A stretch of DNA of 14,079 bases from Eggerthellaceae bacterium (GTDB lineage Bacteria > Actinomycetota > Coriobacteriia > Coriobacteriales > Eggerthellaceae): positions 1 through 14,079 of the forward strand of contig JAFXIM010000089.1 of assembly GCA_017533165.1 (NCBI GenBank). The letters run 5' to 3'. Shown here piece by piece: positions 1 through 5,454 of the stretch. The notes beneath the pieces were generated by a model. It was not told the DNA's origin and ran no database searches. It saw only the letters and a program-made list of their open reading frames with translations. Position 1 is the first letter of the stretch. The number at the start of each line of letters is the position of its first letter. The translations under genes and the position numbers were made by a program.

Positions 1-152
1 AAGCGGCAGACGGCAAGTGTTTTCGTGGTACCTGAACTGGAAGCGGTCCCACCACCCGAGCATCCGACCATGGACGCGAGGCTGCCGGCTGCTGCAGCGC
101 TCGCGAGCGCCACCGCCGAAGCCTTCACGAACGCACGTCGTGTGATCTCCAT
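1..152 (-). CDS. napA: NapA-type nitrate reductase / molybdopterin oxidoreductase, N-terminus only (cut by window edge)
   Basis: Only the first 50 codons are present; the gene runs off the left edge. The ATG (152-150) follows a purine-rich AAGGTGGAG. The product starts with a twin-arginine signal (TRRAFVKASA, residues 4-13), then an Ala-rich hydrophobic stretch and SMVGC (27-31), which resembles a lipobox, so a Tat-exported lipoprotein is possible. After a Ser/Gly/Thr linker comes LAVCR (46-50), with the next codon beginning TT (Phe or Leu). This matches the start of the CRFCG-type Cys motif that binds the N-terminal [4Fe-4S] cluster in NapA-like enzymes. Those enzymes reduce nitrate outside the cytoplasmic membrane with a bis-MGD molybdenum cofactor. 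It sits 93 nt downstream of the NapG-like gene, which supports NapA. Another DMSO-reductase-family oxidoreductase cannot be excluded from 50 residues. Confidence 0.72.
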   Translation of the reverse strand, partial: MEITRRAFVKASAVALASAAAAGSLASMVGCSGGGTASSSGTTKTLAVCR

Positions 153-210
153 GTTCTCCACCTTCCTTTTATTTGCAACCGCTGGCACCGAGCGCATGCG
201 GTTATTGCCT

Positions 211-247
211 TACCTCACCGCGGCTCGCCCGCGGTTGTCGCCACTTT
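211..247. repeat. Intercistronic hairpin repeat, copy 1
   Basis: The spacer directly after the napG stop holds a perfect inverted repeat, ACCGCGG (217-223) and CCGCGGT (229-235), with a 5-nt loop. The core GCGGCTCGCCCG (220-231) recurs exactly at 3205-3216 after ccmC. In both copies TACCT lies 9 nt before the core, and a TCGsCAmTTT-like tail follows it. The copy overlaps the napG stop codon. It may stabilise or process the napG-napA message; there is no U tract that would make it a clear terminator. Confidence 0.5.
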
Positions 248-839
248 AAACTTGAGATCCCCTGTACGCCTCTATGCGAATGGCGGGCTCGGGGTCGCTC
301 ACCACGCAGCGTTCCACGCACAATCCGCGGCCAACACAGCTATCCTCGTTGATGATGGGAGCGAACACCGCATGAAGGGCATCCCCCTCACGCTGGCGGT
401 AATCGATGGTGATAGCCTCGTCGATAAGGGGGCAGGCGCGATAGCAGACCTCACAACGCATGCCCATGAATGACAGGCAGGTTTCCTCGTTGATGACAGC
501 CGTACCCATGCGCACGTCTGCCTTCGACTCAACGGGAGAAAGCGCACCCGTGGGGCAAGCTTCAATGCAGGGAAAGTCCGCGCAGAGACGGCAGGCCTGC
601 TCGCGAGCATCGATGGAGGGCGCGCCGGTCATGGCACCGGCATCCGACCCCGCAGCATGTATGGCTTGATAGGGGCAGGCCTCAAAGCACTTGCCACATT
701 TGATGCACTTGGCTGCGAAGTCGTCTTCAGGCCAAGCGCCAGGCGGAAACAGGGGCTTCGAAGGCCCCACGAGATCTACCGCCGATTTGAGAAGAGCAGC
801 TCCGGCGAGCAAGGCCGCAGCAACGCCAGGTATGTTCAC
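246..839 (-). CDS. napG: NapG/MauM-type ferredoxin, polyferredoxin subunit of a nap-like reductase
   Basis: This 197-residue iron-sulfur protein would pass electrons from quinol towards the periplasmic-type nitrate reductase. An N-terminal hydrophobic helix (residues 4-24) is followed by the NapG-like PPGAWPEDDF (32-41) and four Cys motifs: C45-48-51-55, C83-86-91-95, C121-129-132-136, and an incomplete fourth (C168, R171, C174, C178) in which the second Cys is Arg. Escherichia coli NapG has about 230 residues and a twin-arginine signal; this protein has no RR pair. The GTG at 839 was chosen because AGGAGG ends 8 nt before it. A TTG at 845 is in frame but only 2 nt from that site, and an in-frame TAA (857-855) excludes longer forms. 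The NapA-like gene follows after 93 nt. MauM-family proteins of other oxidoreductases are the main alternative. Confidence 0.82.
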   Translation of the reverse strand: MNIPGVAAALLAGAALLKSAVDLVGPSKPLFPPGAWPEDDFAAKCIKCGKCFEACPYQAIHAAGSDAGAMTGAPSIDAREQACRLCADFPCIEACPTGALSPVESKADVRMGTAVINEETCLSFMGMRCEVCYRACPLIDEAITIDYRQREGDALHAVFAPIINEDSCVGRGLCVERCVVSDPEPAIRIEAYRGSQV

Positions 840-855
840 CCGCAATCCCTCCTTT

Positions 856-877
856 TACTTAATTTGTGTATTAAGTA
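856..877. promoter_or_regulatory. Palindromic operator candidate in the napG promoter region
   Basis: TACTTAAT (856-863) and ATTAAGTA (870-877) are perfect 8-bp arms around TTGTGT. On the minus strand a TATACT (880-875) overlaps the outer edge as a possible -10 box, so the palindrome would cover the transcription start and lie just upstream of the napG AGGAGG. No good -35 is visible. This position suits a repressor or redox/nitrate sensor; the regulator is not identified. Confidence 0.5.
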
Positions 878-942
878 TAGGGAAGGGATCGTCTCTTTTT
901 AGAGCGGAATCGCAGACAGAAAGCCGAAGGGGCGCCGTCAAT

Positions 943-990
943 GGGGACAGTTGTCAAGTGTTTTTGCAGGACAGTTTCAGAACCGTCCCT
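943..990. repeat. GGACAGTT repeat cluster (MocR operator or small REP-like palindrome)
   Basis: GGACAGTT occurs at 945-952 and again at 969-976 as direct repeats with starts 24 nt apart. An inverted, one-mismatch copy AACCGTCC lies at 981-988, so 969-988 is an imperfect palindrome with a TCAG centre. The cluster ends just before the -35 box of the regulator gene. MocR proteins often bind such repeated sites near their own promoter, but a degenerate palindromic repeat of the type mobilised by REP-associated transposases is also possible. Confidence 0.45.
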
Positions 991-991
991 C

Positions 992-1020
992 TGGTCATTC
1001 GTCGGGCTGCTCACTACAAT
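992..1020 (+). promoter_or_regulatory. Probable sigma-70 type promoter of the MocR regulator gene
   Basis: TGGTCA (992-997) and TACAAT (1015-1020) are separated by 17 nt, a good match to vegetative -35/-10 boxes. Transcription would start near 1027, giving a leader of about 54 nt before the ATG at 1081. The GGACAGTT cluster lies immediately upstream. Confidence 0.55.
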
Positions 1021-1080
1021 GAACGGGGATCTTTTCCCTGTCGTCAGCCTGCAAGAGAACAGCATGAGGAGGGCTCGAGG

Positions 1081-2481
1081 ATGCAGCTTGATGCAAACTC
1101 ATCCGTTCCGCTTTACCAGCAGATATACCAGCACTTCAGCGAAGGAATACAGGGAGGGATCTACCCCGCAAAGGCTAAGCTCCCCTCGATTCGAAGCCTG
1201 GCAGAAGAGCTGAAATGCTCGCATAACACGGTGGAGACGGCCTATCGCATGCTTGCCCAGGAGGGCTACGTTCAAAGCAAGCCCGGCTCAGGCTACGTCA
1301 TCCAAGACATAGGCTTTCTTCATACAGGCCCCCGGGGTAGCTCCCAAGCTAAACGCAGCCCTCGATCTTCAGGGCTTTCCTGCAAAGTTCGCTATGATTT
1401 CACCTACGGAAACCTGCAGGCGGGCACCTTCCCCGCGCTTACCTGGAAAGCCATCACTGACGACGTGCTGCTCTCATCAAACATTGAGGCAATCGACACC
1501 TACGGCGATCCCCTCGGCGAGATGAGCCTGCGCGCCGAGATCGCATGGCGTCTCTCAATGGTTCGCGGCATCTCCTGCAAACCAGAGCAGGTGGTGGTTC
1601 AGTGCGGAACCCAACCGAGCATTAAGAACCTTCTTACGCTCTTCGACCCTCAAACCGATTGCATCGCCATGGAGGAGCCTGGCTACGACGCCGTACGCGA
1701 AGTCATGACGCACAGCCGCTTCCCCATCGCCCACTGCCGCGTTACGGAGGGTTTCAAGCCCTTCATCGCAGATCTCGAGCAGAGCAATTCGAAGCTGGTC
1801 TACGTCACCCCCTCAAGCCAGTTCCCCACCACGCGCGTCCTTGAAATGGAGGGCCGTCGCTGCCTGATAGACTGGGCCCACCGAAACGACGCCTACATCC
1901 TGGAAGATGACTACTGCCGCGAGTTCCGCTACGCCGAACGCGCGCTGGCTCCCCTGCACACCTTGGCGCCCGACAGGGTTATCTACATGGGCACCTTCTC
2001 GAAGTCGATATCACCCTCGCTGCGCGTCAACTACCTCGTGCTTCCCGAAGTCCTGCTCACGCGATGGAAGAAGACCTTTGCAAATGCCTACCCCGAGGTT
2101 CCCTGGATAACGCAGGTCGTACTGGCGCGTTTTTTGAGCGAAGGCCATCGCGACCGGCACCTTCGCAAGCAGCAAAATCGCAACAAACGCAAATACACGC
2201 TGCTCGTCGACGCCCTGCGGACGCACATGGGAGAAAAGGCTGAAGTTCTCGAGAACGGCACCGGCCTGCACGTGCTCGTTAATGTCGTCGACGGACGAAG
2301 CCAAGAGGAGCTCATCGGTCTCGCTCGAGCCTACGGCGTTCTCGTGTACGACACGAACCGCTACTGGAGCAAACCCGATCACGAGCTGAAAAGCTGCGTT
2401 CTGGTTGGGTTTTCGGCCATTCCCGAAAAAGACATCGTCGCGGGCGTGGAGGCTCTCGCGAAGGCATGGTTTAGCGAATAG
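1081..2481 (+). CDS. MocR-type (GntR/aminotransferase) transcriptional regulator
   Basis: This 466-residue protein has the MocR fusion layout. Residues 9-74 form a GntR winged helix-turn-helix (PLYQQIYQHFSEGI; LPSIRSLAEEL; HNTVETAYRML; KPGSGY). After a linker, residues 105 to the end are a fold-type I aminotransferase domain with TYGDPLG (140-146), EDDYCREFRY and GTFSKSISPSLR, in which K308 is the expected PLP-binding lysine. The length is typical. MocR proteins sense PLP or an amino compound bound to PLP and control vitamin B6, GABA, taurine or transport genes; no obvious target lies beside it, so its effector is unknown. The frame is open upstream to 691, but the ATG at 1081 follows GAGGAGG and the first family-like residues, so it is preferred. 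Autoregulation through the repeats at 943-990 is an inference. It is divergent from napG. Confidence 0.9.
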   Translation: MQLDANSSVPLYQQIYQHFSEGIQGGIYPAKAKLPSIRSLAEELKCSHNTVETAYRMLAQEGYVQSKPGSGYVIQDIGFLHTGPRGSSQAKRSPRSSGLSCKVRYDFTYGNLQAGTFPALTWKAITDDVLLSSNIEAIDTYGDPLGEMSLRAEIAWRLSMVRGISCKPEQVVVQCGTQPSIKNLLTLFDPQTDCIAMEEPGYDAVREVMTHSRFPIAHCRVTEGFKPFIADLEQSNSKLVYVTPSSQFPTTRVLEMEGRRCLIDWAHRNDAYILEDDYCREFRYAERALAPLHTLAPDRVIYMGTFSKSISPSLRVNYLVLPEVLLTRWKKTFANAYPEVPWITQVVLARFLSEGHRDRHLRKQQNRNKRKYTLLVDALRTHMGEKAEVLENGTGLHVLVNVVDGRSQEELIGLARAYGVLVYDTNRYWSKPDHELKSCVLVGFSAIPEKDIVAGVEALAKAWFSE

Positions 2482-2498
2482 CCATTACGCGGCTATTC
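2476..2498. terminator. Perfect hairpin between convergent genes, carrying both stop codons
   Basis: GAATAGCC (2476-2483) and GGCTATTC (2491-2498) are perfect 8-bp arms around a 7-nt loop. The arms contain the TAG of the plus-strand regulator gene (2479-2481) and, on the other strand, the TAG of the DUF454 gene (2495-2493). A bidirectional termination or 3'-end protection role is likely from position, but neither strand has a U-rich tail, so intrinsic termination is not proven. Confidence 0.5.
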
Positions 2499-2903
2499 CT
2501 TGGCAGCTTCGCGAACCTGCTTCACGCGACTTTCGTTCACGGTGGGGATGCGGCAGGTGACAAGCCACAGAAGGAATGCGGCAACGCAGGCAAGAATCGC
2601 CCAGACGAAGGGCTTCTGCACCAGAAACGCGCTCAGGGCAAGCACGGCGTACGAAAGGGTAAGCATGCGGATCTTCGCCGGGACGGGCATGCCGCCTGCC
2701 TCCTTGAATGCGCCAACGTAATTCTTGTAGACCTTCGTCGAGCAAATCCAATCATGGCAGCGCTCCGATGAGCGCGCGAACAGGAAGGTGGCCAAAAGAA
2801 GCAGGGGCGTGGTGGGCAGGACCGGCACGAAGACACCGATGCATCCAAGCACAAAGCACAGCCACGCGAAGGCCATCATAATAATGCGGGCAATTTTGTT
2901 CAC
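2493..2903 (-). CDS. DUF454 (YbaN-type) small inner-membrane protein
   Basis: The 136-residue product matches the DUF454/YbaN family. It has a first hydrophobic segment, then the family hallmark VFVPVLPTTPLLLLATFLFA followed by RSS, and two more membrane segments near the C-terminus. The family has no firmly assigned biochemical role, although such genes recur near heme or cytochrome genes. The GTG at 2903 is preceded by GGGAG and gives the usual family N-terminus (NKIARIIMMAF). A TTG at 2936 and a GTG at 2918 are in-frame alternatives and would add 11 or 5 residues. It is the last gene of the ccm operon, 51 nt after the ccmD-like gene, and its stop codon lies in the arm of the 2476-2498 hairpin. 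Confidence 0.8.
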   Translation of the reverse strand: MNKIARIIMMAFAWLCFVLGCIGVFVPVLPTTPLLLLATFLFARSSERCHDWICSTKVYKNYVGAFKEAGGMPVPAKIRMLTLSYAVLALSAFLVQKPFVWAILACVAAFLLWLVTCRIPTVNESRVKQVREAAKE

Positions 2904-2954
2904 GGTCTCTCCCGACACTCGTTTCCCTAAAGTCAATTATCGCATCCTGCAAGC

Positions 2955-3152
2955 TTAGGCAAGCTTGTCGGCCGCAGCCCTATCGGCAAGCGCCTCCTCG
3001 ATGAGCGCCATCTGGGCTTCCGCCTTCTTCTGACCGCGCATGATGACAAGCACGTAAGCCAAAACGGCAACCCAGACGAGAGCGTAGGCGGCAATGACGT
3101 ACGGAGCAGACGGAATGACGGTGGAGTAAATTTCAACGAGCACAGCGTTCAT
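2955..3152 (-). CDS. ccmD: CcmD-like small membrane protein of the heme exporter
   Basis: The 65-residue protein has one membrane helix (about residues 16-38) followed by a charged, probably cytoplasmic helix with RGQKKAEAQMALIEEAL. This size and topology are those of CcmD, which joins the CcmABC complex and helps release heme-loaded CcmE. CcmD proteins are poorly conserved, so the assignment rests mainly on size, topology and position after ccmC. The ATG at 3152 has AAAGGA 8 nt upstream. It lies 80 nt after the ccmC stop, a spacer that holds repeat copy 2, and 51 nt before the DUF454 gene. Confidence 0.68.
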   Translation of the reverse strand: MNAVLVEIYSTVIPSAPYVIAAYALVWVAVLAYVLVIMRGQKKAEAQMALIEEALADRAAADKLA

Positions 3153-3183
3153 AGTGCATATCCTTTCCCAAAGCTTGGCTCAC

Positions 3184-3230
3184 GGGCGGCACGCCTACCT
3201 TGCGGCGGCTCGCCCGACAGTCGGCAATTT
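3184..3230. repeat. Intercistronic hairpin repeat, copy 2
   Basis: This lies between ccmC and the ccmD-like gene. GGGCGGCACGCC (3184-3195) and GGCGGCTCGCCC (3204-3215) form a stem of 5 and 4 base pairs around a 3-nt mismatch, with an 8-nt loop; CCGAC-A-GTCGG follows. The core GCGGCTCGCCCG (3205-3216) is identical to copy 1, with TACCT at the same distance upstream. The stretch TACCTTGCGGCGG is nearly repeated before ccmE, and GCCTACCTTGC is repeated after ligA. It may tune relative expression of ccmC and ccmD. Confidence 0.5.
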
Positions 3231-3232
3231 AC

Positions 3233-4003
3233 CTAGTTCTCAAGTGCTTCCATAGCTGCCTCGGCGCGCTGGGCAAGGCGTACCTGACTAAAGCGCGCAC
3301 GGTAAAGGGCAAAGCCCACGCAGCACATGCCGATGGCAACAACAGCTACGCAGATGCCCATCTCGGCGCTCATGCCGCCCTCGCGCAGCACCACAGGGTG
3401 GATGCTTGAGGGGATGAGACGCGTGATCATGAAGCAGATGGGGACGTCGATAGCGGCAACAATGCCCACAACGCTCGCAAAGGTGGCCCTGCGCTCAGGC
3501 TCGTCAACGGCGCTTCTCAGCACGAAGTACGCGATAACGATGAGCATCAGCACCAGATAGGTGGTCAGACGCGGCTCCCAAGTCCACCACACACCCCATT
3601 CAAAGCGCGTCCACATCTCGCCGGTGGCCATGGTGGCGATAACAAAGACGAGGGCGATCTCCATGGCGATGGCAGCGCAGGTATCGAAACGCTGCTCGCG
3701 CGTCATAAGGAAGCGCACGCTGTAGTAGCAGGCGAAACCGAGCGCAATAAACGAAGTCACGGCAACGGGCATGTGGAAGTAGAAGATCTTCTGCGAGATG
3801 AGAAGCTTCTGGGAGATGAGAGCGCCGCCGATGAGCTCGACACCGTTCACCGCAGCACCGCCTACAGGCGGAGTCCACAAGAAGGCCATGAGAAAGCCCA
3901 CCGTGGTGAGAACAAGACCCGCTATCGCCACAGCGGTTGCAATGCGATCGGGCCACTGTCCGGCTTCAGGCAGCCTGACCGTCCCTTTCTTTCGGTTCGT
4001 CAT
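3233..4003 (-). CDS. ccmC: Heme exporter protein CcmC
   Basis: The 256-residue, six-helix protein carries the tryptophan-rich WWD-type motif WGVWWTWEPRLT (136-147) between two conserved histidines, H77 in FYFHMPV and H202 in SSIHPVV. In this family the motif and histidines hold heme on the outer face and deliver it to CcmE. The ATG at 4003 was chosen because GAAAGG lies 7 nt upstream and the first membrane helix then starts at a normal place; the longer open frame to 4096 overlaps ccmB. An almost exact tandem repeat, LISQKL then LISQK (residues 62-72), stands just before the first conserved histidine and looks like an 18-nt duplication. The gene follows ccmB after 26 nt and precedes the ccmD-like gene. 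Confidence 0.93.
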   Translation of the reverse strand: MTNRKKGTVRLPEAGQWPDRIATAVAIAGLVLTTVGFLMAFLWTPPVGGAAVNGVELIGGALISQKLLISQKIFYFHMPVAVTSFIALGFACYYSVRFLMTREQRFDTCAAIAMEIALVFVIATMATGEMWTRFEWGVWWTWEPRLTTYLVLMLIVIAYFVLRSAVDEPERRATFASVVGIVAAIDVPICFMITRLIPSSIHPVVLREGGMSAEMGICVAVVAIGMCCVGFALYRARFSQVRLAQRAEAAMEALEN

Positions 4004-4029
4004 AACACAAGCCTTTCTATCGTTTGCGC

Positions 4030-4734
4030 CTAGGCGCCGATGACGTAGTCGTACAAAACCCACGACGCAAGGATCATGATCACGTCGTAGCCACACGCAA
4101 GCGCAAGCGAGGGGACAAGCGCCTCCGCCATCATGCCTCCCCCGACGATGAGGGCCGTAGTGGCGGCCACGCAGGCATAAAGCAGGGGAAACACGATCGG
4201 GACAAACAGAAGTGCCAGCAAAACGTCCTTGCCACGCGTACGCGTGGTGATGGTGGAGAGCAGCGTTCCTATTCCCGCGATGCCAATGGAGCCGATCAAC
4301 AGCGGCACTACCATAAGCGGCGCGGTTTCGGCAGGTGCGGCGAAACTCGAGAAGAACAGCCAGAACAGCGGAACCGCCAAAACCTCGACTGCCAGCAGGA
4401 ATACCAAGTTAGACGTCGCCTTCGCCAAGAAGATGGCTCCACGGTCGACAGGCGCGAGCAACAAACCCTCCATGCAGCCGTTTTCGGTCTCATGCGAGAA
4501 GGATCGATTGAGTCCCAGAAGCGAGGTGAACACCACCATGGCCCACAGAAGGCCCCCCGAAACCTCGATAAACTCCGACCCCGGTTTGGCGAAGGAAAGC
4601 GCCACACCGTACACCACGATCACGAGGACGGCATAGATGCCCATCGACACAACCATGTCCTTCGAGCGAAACTCCGCCTTGAGGTCCTTTTTGAGAAGGG
4701 TGCGATACTGGGCAAAAGCAGACGGCGTTTTCAT
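4030..4734 (-). CDS. ccmB: Heme exporter permease CcmB
   Basis: The 234-residue protein has six predicted membrane helices and the family features of CcmB: an N-terminal cytoplasmic KKDLKAEFRSKDM, and ENGCMEGLLLAPVDRGAI after the second helix. CcmB is the membrane subunit paired with the ATPase CcmA; ATP hydrolysis by CcmAB releases holo-CcmE from CcmC. The length is close to the usual 220-230. The ATG (4734-4732) directly abuts the TAG of ccmA with no spacer, so the two are almost surely translationally coupled. The ribosome site must lie inside the ccmA 3' end (GGGGTGG). Confidence 0.93.
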   Translation of the reverse strand: MKTPSAFAQYRTLLKKDLKAEFRSKDMVVSMGIYAVLVIVVYGVALSFAKPGSEFIEVSGGLLWAMVVFTSLLGLNRSFSHETENGCMEGLLLAPVDRGAIFLAKATSNLVFLLAVEVLAVPLFWLFFSSFAAPAETAPLMVVPLLIGSIGIAGIGTLLSTITTRTRGKDVLLALLFVPIVFPLLYACVAATTALIVGGGMMAEALVPSLALACGYDVIMILASWVLYDYVIGA

Positions 4735-5454
4735 CTACGCCACCCCGCATCCCACGGTTGACCGGTACAGCGCGCGGAACTCATCCGCATCGATCTGGTC
4801 GCGCTCGGCAAAGCTCACCACGCGGCCCTTGGCAAGAAGCAAGGTGTGCGTGCAAAGGGAGAGCCCCTTTTCGAGGTCATGGCTGACCATGATGAAGGTA
4901 CGGTCCTGTCTCACGCTTTCGATGAGCTCGTCGAACACCTCGACGGCATGGGGATCAAGACCCGCATAGGGCTCGTCAAGCAGCACCACGCTCGGGTCGT
5001 TCACAAGCGCGCGGGCAATGGCAACGCGCTGCGTCATGCCGCGCGAGAAGGTGCGCACGACATCGAGCCTGCGGTGCTTCAGGCCAACTGCATCAAGCAA
5101 CTCGACAGCGCGGCGCTTAGGGTCTTCCACGCCATAGAGCTCGCCATAGAAGACGAGGTTTTCCTCAGCGGTAAGGTCAGGATAGAGCATGGCCTCGTGC
5201 GAGATGAGGCCGATGGAAGCGCGCGCCTCCTCGGGCTCCTCACGCACGTCGATGCCACCAACAGAGATCTCCCCCGACGTGGGACGGGCCAGCGTAGCCA
5301 GCATGCGAAGAAGCGTGGTCTTTCCCGCGCCGTTGGGCCCGAACACAGAAAGGAAAGCTCCCTGCGGAAGCTCGAAGCTCACGCGATCGACCGCCTTGCG
5401 GCTTCCGAACTGCTTGCTTAGGGCGCGCACCACCACAGCGTTGTGCCCAGTCAT
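4735..5454 (-). CDS. ccmA: Heme exporter ATP-binding protein CcmA
   Basis: This 239-residue ABC ATPase has all core motifs: Walker A GPNGAGKTT (39-47), Q-loop region GLISHEAM (82-89), a signature sequence in the CcmA style FSRGMTQR (136-143) instead of LSGGQ, Walker B VVLLDEP (156-162) and the switch histidine H192 in MVSHDL. It powers the CcmABCD complex that frees heme-loaded CcmE. The ATG overlaps the ccmF TGA by one base (TGATG), and ccmB begins at the base after its own stop. A bare ABC ATPase would be ambiguous, but the context fixes it as CcmA. Confidence 0.94.
   Translation of the reverse strand: MTGHNAVVVRALSKQFGSRKAVDRVSFELPQGAFLSVFGPNGAGKTTLLRMLATLARPTSGEISVGGIDVREEPEEARASIGLISHEAMLYPDLTAEENLVFYGELYGVEDPKRRAVELLDAVGLKHRRLDVVRTFSRGMTQRVAIARALVNDPSVVLLDEPYAGLDPHAVEVFDELIESVRQDRTFIMVSHDLEKGLSLCTHTLLLAKGRVVSFAERDQIDADEFRALYRSTVGCGVA

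Noticed and set aside
691..1080. N-terminal extension of the MocR reading frame up to 691
   Set aside because: It would overlap napG on the other strand and both promoter regions; the family's N-terminus begins at 1081 after a good ribosome site.
4004..4096. Longer CcmC form starting at 4096
   Set aside because: The extra residues are Arg-rich, unlike CcmC, and overlap the ccmB 3' end; the ATG at 4003 has a ribosome site.
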